Positions 1 through 6,533 of a stretch of 6,870 nt of DNA are shown here, in pieces. The position numbers were made by a program, and so were the translations under genes. This stretch comes from an uncultured Fidelibacterota bacterium. Lineage in GTDB: Bacteria; Marinisomatota; Marinisomatia; SCGC-AAA003-L08; GCA-002707645. A model generated the notes under the pieces. That model made no database searches. It saw only the letters and a program-made list of their open reading frames with translations, and was not told where the DNA came from. The stretch spans positions 1 to 6,870 of the forward strand of contig CAJWAW010000038.1 of assembly GCA_913020255.1 (NCBI GenBank), read 5' to 3'. Numbering within the stretch: the first letter of the stretch is position 1; each line of letters opens with the position of its first letter.

Positions 1-898
1 ATGCAATTGGAACAGAAGCTGCTGTTGTATTTCCATATTTATGAATATTTGAAATAATTTGATGATCATCTAATCCTAATTTTTTTTGTATCATTTTTGA
101 TATTCTAACATTTGCCTGATGTGGTATTAACAGATCAATATCGTCTACAGTTAAATTATTATGTTCTAAGCCTTCTATAATTACTTCAGGAAAACGTTTT
201 ACCGCATGCTTAAATACTTCTCGTCCATTCATTTTTAAAAAATGTTTTCCTTGATCTAATATTTCTTGATCTAATTTTGGATTAGATTTGCTTGATGGAG
301 CTTCTACCCATAATTCCTTTACGTATTTTCCCTCTGTATGTAAATGGGTAGATAAAATACCTTCATTTTTAGATGTTCTACTTAAAATAGTAGCAGCTGC
401 ACCATCAGCAAAAATTACAGAAGTATCTCTTCCAGTATTTGATAAATCCATAGCACTCGATTGCACCTCAGCAGCTACAATTAATATATTAGAAAAAGTA
501 CCTGTTTTAATATATTGATCAGCAACTGATAGAGCAAAAATATAACCTGCACATGCATTTCTAATATCTAAAGCACCAATATTTGGAAAACTCATTTTTT
601 CTTGCAGAACACATCCTGAACCTGGGATGTAATAATCTGGACTAGATGTCGCAAAAATAATAAAATCAATATCATTAACTGTTAAATTTGCATTTTTCAA
701 TGCCATTTCAACTGCAGGAATTGCTATATCAGCAGGCCCTTGGCCTTTATCAACAAATCTTCTTTGCTTAATACCAGTTCTTTCCGTAATCCATTGATCA
801 GAAGTATCCATGAATTGTGTAAAATATTCATTATCTATAATATTATCGGGAGCATAATAACCCATGCCAATAATTTTTGAATTAATTTTTTCTGTCAT
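1..898 (-). CDS. fabH: 3-oxoacyl-ACP synthase III (KAS III), C-terminus cut by the window edge
   Basis: FabH condenses an acyl-CoA primer, usually acetyl-CoA, with malonyl-ACP to start type II fatty-acid synthesis in the cytoplasm. The 299 visible residues have the thiolase fold signatures. The catalytic triad is complete: Cys116 in DIRNACAGY, His260 in LIPHQAN and Asn290 in YGNTTAAS. The TSDQWITERTGIKQRR segment near residue 32 and GRDTSVIFADGAAAT near 157 are typical of the family. About 30 residues should lie beyond the left edge. The Cys-to-His spacing is about 12 residues longer than in E. coli FabH, so a KAS III-like relative with another primer is possible. The chosen ATG (898-896) overlaps the end of recJ by 17 bases. 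An in-frame GTG lies directly before it, and an AAAGGA motif at 918-913 sits 14 bases from the ATG and 11 from the GTG, so the start could be one codon earlier. Confidence 0.95.
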   Translation of the reverse strand, partial: MTEKINSKIIGMGYYAPDNIIDNEYFTQFMDTSDQWITERTGIKQRRFVDKGQGPADIAIPAVEMALKNANLTVNDIDFIIFATSSPDYYIPGSGCVLQEKMSFPNIGALDIRNACAGYIFALSVADQYIKTGTFSNILIVAAEVQSSAMDLSNTGRDTSVIFADGAAATILSRTSKNEGILSTHLHTEGKYVKELWVEAPSSKSNPKLDQEILDQGKHFLKMNGREVFKHAVKRFPEVIIEGLEHNNLTVDDIDLLIPHQANVRISKMIQKKLGLDDHQIISNIHKYGNTTAASVPIA

Positions 899-2600
899 CA
901 CTAAATATAATATCCTTTAATACTAATTGTGTAGAATATTGCCCATTCCAATAATTTTTATCGATTGTATAAGCAATATCAATATTTTTGCCACTTAATA
1001 ATTTTTCATAGTTTTCTACCATTCGAAAACCAATCACATCTAAATCAGAGTGTGTACTATTTAATTTAAATTTTAATGTTTCTCGATCTTTTCCTAATAA
1101 CTGCACATTACTAATACCTTTTAAATCCTTTGTTACAAAAACTGGTTTTGAGTTTCCTGGACCAAAAGGCTCTAAATAATTAAGAAAATTAATAAATCTA
1201 TCATTAATTTCTGAGAGTTTTAATTCAGAATCAATAGAAATTACCGGCGTTAAATCAGCAGATAAATTTTTAATAGCATGATTATTAATATTAGAAGAAA
1301 AATTTTCTAAATGTTCTTTTTTAATGCTTAGACCAGCAGCCATTGGATGCCCACCATAATTATCTAAAAGATCAGAACAAGAATTTAGTGCTTCAACAAT
1401 ATCATAGCCTGGAATACTTCGACAAGAGCCTTTATACACACCATCTTCTTCTGTCATAACTATAGTAGGACGATTATATAATTCTTTAATTCTAGAAGCA
1501 ACTATACCAATAATACCAAAATGCCAATTTTGATTATATAATATAATAATCTTTTGATCATCTAGATTAATTTGAGAATTAATAATGCTGATTGCTTCAT
1601 TTTCATGCTGTAAGGTAATAGCTTTACGCTTATTGTTTTCATTCTCTAAATCTATCGCAATTTCATTAGCCAATTGTGGGTTAGATGTAGTAAACAATTT
1701 AACAGCTCTAGAAGCATCTCCTAATCTACCTGCGGCATTAATTTTAGGAATAAACCAATAGCCTAGTTTACCAGCTGTAAGACCGGGATTGTTTAAATTA
1801 GAAACATTCATTAATGATTTAATACCTTTATTACTCCCTCGTATTATACGTTTCATTCCCTCAGAAATGATGATTCTATTTTCATCTAAAACTGGCATTA
1901 CATCTGCAGTAGTTGCAATGGCTACCAAATCTAAATATTTAAATACATTATCTATATGATTATCTAATGCCGTATTAATACCTAAGCAAAGTTTAAAAGC
2001 TACACCAGCTCCACATAAACCTTTAAAAGGATAAGCACAATCATGTTGATTCGGATTTAAAATAGCATATGCATTTGGTAATTTATCTTTTTGCTTATGA
2101 TGATCGGTAACAATAAAATCAAGTTGGTTTTGATTCGCATAGTCAATTTGATCAACTGCTGTAATTCCACAATCACAACTAATAATTAATTGTGCTCCAA
2201 TTTTAATTCCATAATCAATAGCCTTTTTAGAAATTCCATAACCTTCTTTTTGGCGATGAGGAATATAATAGTAACTATCAATATTTAAAGATTGAAAATA
2301 TAATTGTAAAATAGCTGCTGCTGAAGTTCCATCAGTATCATAATCACCAATAATTAAAATAACTTGATTAGATTCTTTTGCTTGAATTACTCTCTCAATA
2401 GCCTTATCCATATCTTTCATTAACATCGGATCATGTAAATTATTTAAATCATGATAAAAAAAAGAGCGAGACAATTCTTTTGTGTTGATTTTTTTTAAAG
2501 ACATAATAGTAGCAATACTATGAGGTAATTTAAATTCATCTGATATCTTATTGATATCAGTATCATCTAATTTTTTATATTTCCAAATGAAATTGCTCAT
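882..2600 (-). CDS. recJ: Single-stranded-DNA-specific 5'-3' exonuclease RecJ
   Basis: RecJ degrades single-stranded DNA 5' to 3' in recombinational and mismatch repair and in processing of stalled forks. It is a cytoplasmic, metal-dependent DHH-family phosphoesterase. At 572 residues it has the normal full length. The DHH domain shows GDYDTDG (Asp86, Asp88, Asp90), CDCG (Asp143) and TDHH (166-168), followed by the LNPNQ...YPFKGLCGAGVAFKL segment. INAAGRLGDASRA lies at 287-299. The DHHA1 domain has WHFGIIGIVASR (359-370), SCRSIPGYD and GGHPMAAG (416-423). The C-terminal OB-fold region begins near LEPFGPGNSKPVF (476-488). No key residue is missing. The ATG lies about 12 bases past the rnpB 3' helix, with no Shine-Dalgarno motif in between. 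The 3' end overlaps fabH by 17 bases, suggesting translational coupling. The N-terminus (WKYKKLD...) matches family starts, so the ATG looks right. Confidence 0.98.
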   Translation of the reverse strand: MSNFIWKYKKLDDTDINKISDEFKLPHSIATIMSLKKINTKELSRSFFYHDLNNLHDPMLMKDMDKAIERVIQAKESNQVILIIGDYDTDGTSAAAILQLYFQSLNIDSYYYIPHRQKEGYGISKKAIDYGIKIGAQLIISCDCGITAVDQIDYANQNQLDFIVTDHHKQKDKLPNAYAILNPNQHDCAYPFKGLCGAGVAFKLCLGINTALDNHIDNVFKYLDLVAIATTADVMPVLDENRIIISEGMKRIIRGSNKGIKSLMNVSNLNNPGLTAGKLGYWFIPKINAAGRLGDASRAVKLFTTSNPQLANEIAIDLENENNKRKAITLQHENEAISIINSQINLDDQKIIILYNQNWHFGIIGIVASRIKELYNRPTIVMTEEDGVYKGSCRSIPGYDIVEALNSCSDLLDNYGGHPMAAGLSIKKEHLENFSSNINNHAIKNLSADLTPVISIDSELKLSEINDRFINFLNYLEPFGPGNSKPVFVTKDLKGISNVQLLGKDRETLKFKLNSTHSDLDVIGFRMVENYEKLLSGKNIDIAYTIDKNYWNGQYSTQLVLKDIIFSDDRKN

Positions 2601-2612
2601 GTTAATAATAGA

Positions 2613-2958
2613 ATAGGTCAGTCTATAAGCCGAATTCTGTATTCATAATGAATGATGGTTATTTATCTAGGCTTAACCTCACAGTTAAGCTAACTTGCAA
2701 TCTACCCGCTCTTAAGTGATAGGACTACACAGAGCTACTTGATCTTGCTCAAAGTGGGGTTTACCAGCTCTATCTATTACTAAATAGACTGGTGGTCTCT
2801 TACACCACCGTTTCACCCTTACCTATATAAATAGGCGGTTTGCTTTCTGTTGCACTTTCCATCCCTTTACAGGGTCCTCCCTCAGCAAGAGGCACTTTGT
2901 CCTATAGAGTCCGGACTTTCCTCTCATATTAAAATGAGCAACCATCCAACTGACCTAT
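2613..2958 (-). ncRNA. rnpB: RNase P RNA (bacterial type A-like)
   Basis: This is the catalytic RNA of ribonuclease P, which removes the 5' leader of precursor tRNAs. The ends are set by a perfect 10-bp P1 helix: ATAGGTCAGT at 2958-2949 pairs with ACTGACCTAT at 2622-2613. The conserved 5' P4 strand region GAGGAAAGTCCGGAC is at 2923-2909. The 3' conserved region CAGAATTCGGCTTATAG is at 2639-2623. Other hallmarks are GGTGAAACGGTGGTG...GACCACCAG, GGTAAACCCC followed by GAGCAAGATCAAGTAG, and GATAAATAACCATC. The CGGGTAG segment near 2704-2709 carries the GGU that pairs with the tRNA CCA end. A CTCAT/ATGAG hairpin at 2923-2938 fits P3. At about 346 nt it is normal for type A. The exact ends may differ by a few bases. 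No clear promoter is visible directly upstream, inside the zinc-ribbon gene. Confidence 0.98.
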
Positions 2959-3666
2959 TTAATCTTGTTCAGTTTTATGATATAAAAATACAGAACAAGA
3001 AGGACAAGTAATAATCTTTTTATCATATTCAATTTCCACAAGTGTTTGTGCAGGTAATTGAGTATAACAACTATTACAGGATTTTCTAACTATATGAGCC
3101 ATTCCTTGGCCATACTTATTAAACAATTTAGTATATTGACCTAAATAATTACCATCTACCTTATTGTTAAGACCCTTTATGTTTTTTAATAACACCTGCT
3201 CTTCTTTATCTGTGTGAGCCATTTCTGTAGATAATTCTTTTTCATTTTTTGTAATTTCAGATGACAAATTTTTAATTGCTTCTTGATTTGATTCAATCAT
3301 TTCTTCTAATTCTGAAATTTTAGTGTTAGCATCAGACATTTCTTGATTTAAATTTTCAATTAAACCTTTTAACTGATCTGTCTCTAAAATTAATGCTTCA
3401 TACTCTTTAGTATTTGTAACATTAAATAATTGATCATTATACTTTTTAAGTTTATCATTACTGTCTGTTAGTGTTACCTGATGAGTAGTAATTGTACTAT
3501 GTAAATCGTTTAATTCTGTAGTATTTTGATTTTGATTAGTATTAATGTCTTCTAATTCTATTTTTAGCTTATTAAGAAGCTCAGGCAAATTTCCTTTTAA
3601 CTCTTGTATTTCCTTTAATCTTTCATTTGTTTCATGTAATTGAATTAGATTATCTAATGCTGACAT
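2959..3666 (-). CDS. Coiled-coil protein with C-terminal C4 zinc ribbon (DUF164 / CT398-HP0958 type)
   Basis: The 235-residue protein is almost entirely a charged, Glu/Lys/Asn/Leu-rich coiled coil (about 5-170), followed by a zinc ribbon. The metal ligands are Cys197 and Cys200 (SCNSC) and Cys221 and Cys224 (TCPSC). Between them are LPAQTLVEIE and a short beta segment, as in the family. The NTKEYEAL motif (85-92) at the coiled-coil turn is a family marker. Relatives such as Chlamydia CT398 and Helicobacter HP0958 (FlgZ) are hairpin coiled coils; HP0958 binds sigma-54 and flagellin mRNA. No flagellar or sigma-54 context is visible here, so the function is unknown. The ATG at 3666 is chosen because AAGGAGG lies 3 bases upstream and a TATAAT box 25 bases upstream. 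An in-frame TTG at 3684 would sit about at the transcription start. The stop codon directly abuts rnpB. Confidence 0.93.
   Translation of the reverse strand: MSALDNLIQLHETNERLKEIQELKGNLPELLNKLKIELEDINTNQNQNTTELNDLHSTITTHQVTLTDSNDKLKKYNDQLFNVTNTKEYEALILETDQLKGLIENLNQEMSDANTKISELEEMIESNQEAIKNLSSEITKNEKELSTEMAHTDKEEQVLLKNIKGLNNKVDGNYLGQYTKLFNKYGQGMAHIVRKSCNSCYTQLPAQTLVEIEYDKKIITCPSCSVFLYHKTEQD
2963..3000 (-). repeat. Imperfect hairpin at the end of the zinc-ribbon gene, just upstream of rnpB
   Basis: Perfect 8-bp arms, TCTTGTTC and GAACAAGA, occupy 3000-2993 and 2970-2963 on the minus strand. A second 5-bp stem (2983-2987 with 2973-2977) closes a 5-base loop inside. The hairpin covers the last codons of the zinc-ribbon gene and ends 4 bases before the rnpB 5' end. 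No T-run follows, so it is not an ordinary terminator. It might be a processing or stability element, but arms this short also arise by chance in AT-rich DNA. Confidence 0.35.
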
Positions 3667-3669
3667 AAG

Positions 3670-3676
3670 CCTCCTT
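3670..3676 (-). promoter_or_regulatory. Strong Shine-Dalgarno site of the zinc-ribbon gene
   Basis: The minus strand reads AAGGAGG, then CTT, then ATG (3666-3664). The match to the 16S rRNA tail is complete, although the 3-base spacing is short. It decides the start in favour of the ATG over the in-frame TTG at 3684. Confidence 0.75.
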
Positions 3677-3691
3677 GGGGTCAATAAATTT

Positions 3692-3697
3692 ATTATA
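3692..3697 (-). promoter_or_regulatory. Candidate -10 box for the leftward (zinc-ribbon/rnpB/recJ/fabH) train
   Basis: A perfect TATAAT on the minus strand, with transcription expected to begin near 3685, gives a leader of about 19 bases before the ATG at 3666. No good -35 hexamer lies 16-18 bp upstream, so this is a moderate prediction. An alternative pair, TTGTTC (3738-3733) and TATTAA 16 bp on, is weaker. Confidence 0.45.
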
Positions 3698-3740
3698 ATT
3701 TGGTGCGTTTAATATTTTATTAATATATTCGAACAATTTA

Positions 3741-3796
3741 TGTTAATCTGTTTATTATGAATAATTGTTAAATTATGTAAGTTCTCTCATTGTTAA
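3741..3796 (+). repeat. Three TGTTAA hexamers at exact 25-bp spacing in the divergent promoter region
   Basis: Copies lie at 3741-3746, 3766-3771 and 3791-3796. The last two extend to a 12-base match with one difference (ATTGTTAAATTA and ATTGTTAATTTA, starting at 3764 and 3789). The third ends 4 bp before the yqeY -35 hexamer. They lie between the two divergent promoters and could be operator sites for a regulator of one or both trains. The spacing is about 2.4 helical turns, so the copies do not face the same side of the helix. Function is inferred only from position and regularity. Confidence 0.35.
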
Positions 3797-3800
3797 TTTA

Positions 3801-3829
3801 TTCACATTAAGTTGATTATTCAATATAAT
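3801..3829 (+). promoter_or_regulatory. Sigma-70-type promoter for the yqeY-cvpA-dnaG operon
   Basis: The -35 hexamer TTCACA (3801-3806, 5 of 6 to consensus) and the -10 hexamer TATAAT (3824-3829, 6 of 6) are separated by an ideal 17 bp. It is the best promoter match I see in the window. The predicted start, near 3836, falls inside the yqeY Shine-Dalgarno motif, giving a leader of only about 7 bases. Confidence 0.7.
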
Positions 3830-3832
3830 AAT

Positions 3833-3838
3833 AAGGAG
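3833..3838 (+). promoter_or_regulatory. Shine-Dalgarno site of yqeY
   Basis: AAGGAG lies 4 bases before the ATG at 3843 and supports that start. It begins 3 bases after the -10 box, so a transcript from the promoter at 3801-3829 would carry only part of it. Confidence 0.7.
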
Positions 3839-3842
3839 TTTT

Positions 3843-4283
3843 ATGGTATTAGACGAAATTAAAAGCCAATTAAAAGAAGCCATGAAAAATGGAGATAAGA
3901 AAACTGTACTAGCAACAAGAAATATTTTAGAAAAAATAAAAAAAGAACAAGTAGATTCAAAAGAAGAAATAAATGAAAATACTATTATGAAAATAATTGC
4001 TAAACATGCGAAACAGTTACGTGAATCAATTGTGCAATTTGAAAAAGGGAATCGCTTAGACCTGGCAGAAAAAGAAAAAGAAGAATTATTAATAGCAGAA
4101 AAATTCTTACCGGAACAATTAAATGAAGAAGATATAAAGATAATTGTATTAGAATCCATTCAAGAATTAAATGCAAATCAAATGGCTGATATGGGTAAAG
4201 TCATGAAAAATGTTTTAGATAAAACTAAAGGAATGGCTGACGGAAAAATAGTAAGTAACTTAGTAAGGGAAAATTTAAGCTAA
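3843..4283 (+). CDS. yqeY: GatB/YqeY-domain protein
   Basis: The 146-residue protein is a full-length stand-alone YqeY-family protein. The domain resembles the C-terminal tRNA-binding tail of the GatB subunit of Asp/Glu-tRNA amidotransferase, but the exact role of YqeY is not established. Visible family features are the N-terminal helix with ATRNILEKIKKEQ (24-36), the central RESIVQFEKGNRLDLAEKEKEE segment (about 60-81), FLPEQLNEEDI (88-98) and the C-terminal DMGKVMKNVLDKTKGMADGK (117-136), which carries the conserved GK-M and G-ADGK pattern. It is the first gene of the rightward operon, with its own promoter and Shine-Dalgarno site. cvpA begins one base after its stop. YqeY is a frequent neighbour of dnaG in bacteria, and that linkage is kept here. 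Confidence 0.95.
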   Translation: MVLDEIKSQLKEAMKNGDKKTVLATRNILEKIKKEQVDSKEEINENTIMKIIAKHAKQLRESIVQFEKGNRLDLAEKEKEELLIAEKFLPEQLNEEDIKIIVLESIQELNANQMADMGKVMKNVLDKTKGMADGKIVSNLVRENLS

Positions 4284-4284
4284 A

Positions 4285-4755
4285 ATGATTAATATAATTA
4301 TTATTATAATTTTGATATACTTCGGATATCGTGGATATAAAAACGGCCTGATAAGAGAACTGAGTAATATGATATCATATTTTTTTGGACTCATATTGTC
4401 TAGAATGACTTTTACTCTATTTTCTAATAGCTTAAGCATATTAATCCTACAAAATAGACTAAGAGATAAAATAGCATATTTAATTTCATTTGTCATTATT
4501 GTATATATTTTTAAAATATTAACAGGTTTTATAGAAAGCTTAATTGATTTAAAATGGAAAAATAAATTATTAGGTGTAGGGCTAGGCATTTTAAACGGTA
4601 TTATAATTTTGGCATTAACTATTTCAATATTCAAAGAAATATTAGCTCCATCATTTGGTGAAAATCCCTCGAAAATCTCTAAATCAGTATTATATCAAAA
4701 TATAGATTTACTTCAACAAAAATATCTGATACAATATAAGGAAGTAGAAAAATAA
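4285..4755 (+). CDS. cvpA: CvpA-family inner-membrane protein
   Basis: CvpA proteins are small integral inner-membrane proteins, named for colicin V production in E. coli and linked there to envelope stress resistance; the molecular role is not settled. The 156-residue protein has four likely membrane segments, at about 2-14, 27-45, 62-84 and 95-116. Family marks are the glycine-rich GYRGYKNGLIREL (14-26) and NKLLGVGLGILNG (93-105). The N-terminus is oddly uniform, with six consecutive isoleucines at 4-9. The cytoplasm- or periplasm-exposed tail (120-156) is polar and not recognised. An AAGGGA motif sits 14 bases before the ATG, which is far. The gene follows yqeY by one base, and its stop shares a base with the dnaG start (TAATG), so it is probably translated by coupling. 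Family assignment is good; the specific function is unknown. Confidence 0.88.
   Translation: MINIIIIIILIYFGYRGYKNGLIRELSNMISYFFGLILSRMTFTLFSNSLSILILQNRLRDKIAYLISFVIIVYIFKILTGFIESLIDLKWKNKLLGVGLGILNGIIILALTISIFKEILAPSFGENPSKISKSVLYQNIDLLQQKYLIQYKEVEK
4738..4744 (+). promoter_or_regulatory. Shine-Dalgarno site of dnaG inside the cvpA end
   Basis: AAGGAAG lies 10 bases before the ATG at 4755, within the last codons of cvpA. It confirms the dnaG start and lets primase be translated independently of the coupled TAATG junction. Confidence 0.6.
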
Positions 4756-6533
4756 TGGCTCGCGTTCCAGAACATATTATTGAAAATGTTAGGCAAGCTG
4801 CTGATATCTATGATGTGGTTTCAGAACATGTAGATCTAAAAAAAAATGGTAGAAACTTTAAGGGTTTATGTCCATTTCATAATGAAAAAACTCCTTCATT
4901 TCATATTCATATGGATAAGCAAATATATAAATGTTTTGGCTGTGGAAAAGGCGGTGGTACAATAAACTTTATTATGGATGTTGAAAAATTAGATTTTTTG
5001 GATGCAATAAAATATTTAGGTCAAAAATATAATATTACCATTGAACTAGAACATAATTCAAAATCACATAATGATTTATTTAATCAATTATATACAATGC
5101 ATGAATTTGCAAAAGAGTTATATAAAAAAAATATGACTGCTGAGGTCACACAATTATTAATAGATAGAAATATTACTAAAAATAGCATTGAGCTATTTGA
5201 AATAGGTTTAAGTTTAAAAAATTATGATGAGCTATTAAAAATATTTCGCGATCAAAAATATTCTTCTGAGTCTTTGAATAAAAGCGGTTTATTTATTAAT
5301 CATGAAAAAGGATATATGGATAGATTTCGTAATAGAATTATGTTCCCTATATATAATCATTTTAATAAACCAGTTGCATTTGGTGGGCGTATTTTTAATA
5401 ATGAAACAAAGGTAGCAAAATATTTAAACTCATCAGAAACACCTGTATATAATAAAAGTAGAACTCTCTATGGAATCCATATTACAAAAAATGAAATTAT
5501 AGATAAAAAATATGCTGTTGTAGTTGAAGGTTATATGGATTTAATACAACTGTATCAAGCAAACATTAAAAATGTTGTATCAGTTTCTGGTACATCATTT
5601 ACTAATGAACATGCAGCTATGTTATCCAAAATGTGTAAAACAATTTATATTGCATATGATGGTGATACAGCTGGAATTAATTCTGCTATTCGTGCAGGCT
5701 ATACTATATTAAAAAATAATCTTGAAGGTAAAATTATTAATACCCCAAGTGGTTTAGACCCAGATGATTGGATACAACAACATGGTGCAGAACCTTTTGA
5801 AAGTGCTATTAAAAATTCTGATACTGTTATTGGATTTCACTATAAACATACAATAGATCAAAATAGTAGTGATCGAGATAAAATAGAATTTATTAATCAA
5901 GTAATCATTGAATTATGTGAACTGACTGATGATTTAACTTTAGAAATGTTAGTAAAAGAATTATCATATATAACTAATTTCAAATCTGACTCTATTTTTA
6001 ATTCCATTGCAAAAATAAAAAATAAAAAGGCAAAAAGAAAAAGTTTTGCTAATAAACCAAAAGTAGTAATAGAAAATACTGAGAAAAATACTGAGAAAAT
6101 CTCATTATTAGATAAAGAGTTAATAATGTTTTGTTTTAGCTCTGCTTTAGAAAATAGAATGATTATCAAAAACCATATGAACGCTGAATGGATTCAATCA
6201 GAATTAATCAAGAATTTATATAATGAAATTTTTATGCATCTTTCATCAGAAGAAGTTGTTAAACCAGAAATAGTAATGAATGAATTGAAAAATGAAGATG
6301 CACGTAATTTAATGGCTAAACTTTTATTTAATAAAATTGATGTAAATAAAAATATGGTAATTGATTGTCTTATCAGAATGGAAAAAAATCAAATACAATC
6401 GCAATCAAATCATTTAAGAGAACAATTGAAAGTGCCTAATTTAAATGATGAAACGCAAAATACATTACTATCAAAAATTAATGAGCTTCAAAAACAAAAA
6501 AATGATTTGAAAATAAAATATGAAGATGCATAA
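4755..6533 (+). CDS. dnaG: DNA primase
   Basis: DnaG makes the short RNA primers for chromosome replication, working with the replicative helicase DnaB. The 592-residue protein has all three parts. The N-terminal CHC2 zinc-binding domain has Cys39, His42, Cys60 and Cys63 (CPFH...CFGC). The polymerase core follows, with RFRNRIMFPI (190-199) and the FGGRIF / KYLNSSETPVYNKSRTLYG region. Its TOPRIM metal site is Glu258 (VEGYMD) and Asp302/Asp304 (DGDTAG), within a few residues of the E. coli positions. After a Lys-rich linker (about 420-450) comes a helical, poorly conserved C-terminus (about 450-592), expected to bind DnaB. The linker holds a 12-bp tandem duplication. A run of nine A's (4838-4846) lies just before the zinc domain. 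The lipoprotein gene begins 8 bases before the dnaG stop. Confidence 0.98.
   Translation: MARVPEHIIENVRQAADIYDVVSEHVDLKKNGRNFKGLCPFHNEKTPSFHIHMDKQIYKCFGCGKGGGTINFIMDVEKLDFLDAIKYLGQKYNITIELEHNSKSHNDLFNQLYTMHEFAKELYKKNMTAEVTQLLIDRNITKNSIELFEIGLSLKNYDELLKIFRDQKYSSESLNKSGLFINHEKGYMDRFRNRIMFPIYNHFNKPVAFGGRIFNNETKVAKYLNSSETPVYNKSRTLYGIHITKNEIIDKKYAVVVEGYMDLIQLYQANIKNVVSVSGTSFTNEHAAMLSKMCKTIYIAYDGDTAGINSAIRAGYTILKNNLEGKIINTPSGLDPDDWIQQHGAEPFESAIKNSDTVIGFHYKHTIDQNSSDRDKIEFINQVIIELCELTDDLTLEMLVKELSYITNFKSDSIFNSIAKIKNKKAKRKSFANKPKVVIENTEKNTEKISLLDKELIMFCFSSALENRMIIKNHMNAEWIQSELIKNLYNEIFMHLSSEEVVKPEIVMNELKNEDARNLMAKLLFNKIDVNKNMVIDCLIRMEKNQIQSQSNHLREQLKVPNLNDETQNTLLSKINELQKQKNDLKIKYEDA
6075..6098 (+). 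repeat. Perfect 12-bp tandem duplication inside dnaG
   Basis: AATACTGAGAAA occurs twice in direct succession (6075-6086 and 6087-6098), encoding NTEK-NTEK at residues 441-448 of primase. It lies in the linker between the polymerase core and the C-terminal helicase-binding part, where length changes are tolerated. It looks like a recent replication-slippage duplication. Confidence 0.9.

Noticed and set aside
288..518. Short plus-strand open frame within fabH
   Set aside because: It is antisense to the conserved FabH core, without start signals or a recognisable motif.
2613..2958. Considered as a riboswitch, tmRNA or other structured RNA
   Set aside because: The P1 helix, both conserved P4-region segments and the internal hallmarks all match RNase P RNA specifically.
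3682..3684. In-frame TTG as the start of the zinc-ribbon protein, adding six residues
   Set aside because: It would lie at the predicted transcription start and upstream of the strong AAGGAGG, which serves the ATG at 3666.
3773..4159. Open frame on the minus strand opposite yqeY
   Set aside because: It is Ser/Phe/Ile-rich low-complexity sequence, the mirror of Glu/Lys-rich coding sequence, and lies antisense to a well-conserved gene.
4275..4634. Open frame on the minus strand opposite cvpA
   Set aside because: It is Ile/Lys-rich with no family motif; cvpA on the other strand has clear motifs, correct junctions and operon context.
4838..4846. Run of nine A's in dnaG as a possible programmed slippage site
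   Set aside because: A-runs of 8-9 also occur elsewhere in this AT-rich window, and a shift here would destroy primase before its zinc domain, giving no useful product.
5897..6169. Minus-strand open frame opposite the dnaG linker
   Set aside because: It is Phe/Leu/Ser-rich antisense of the Lys/Glu-rich linker and has no supporting signals.
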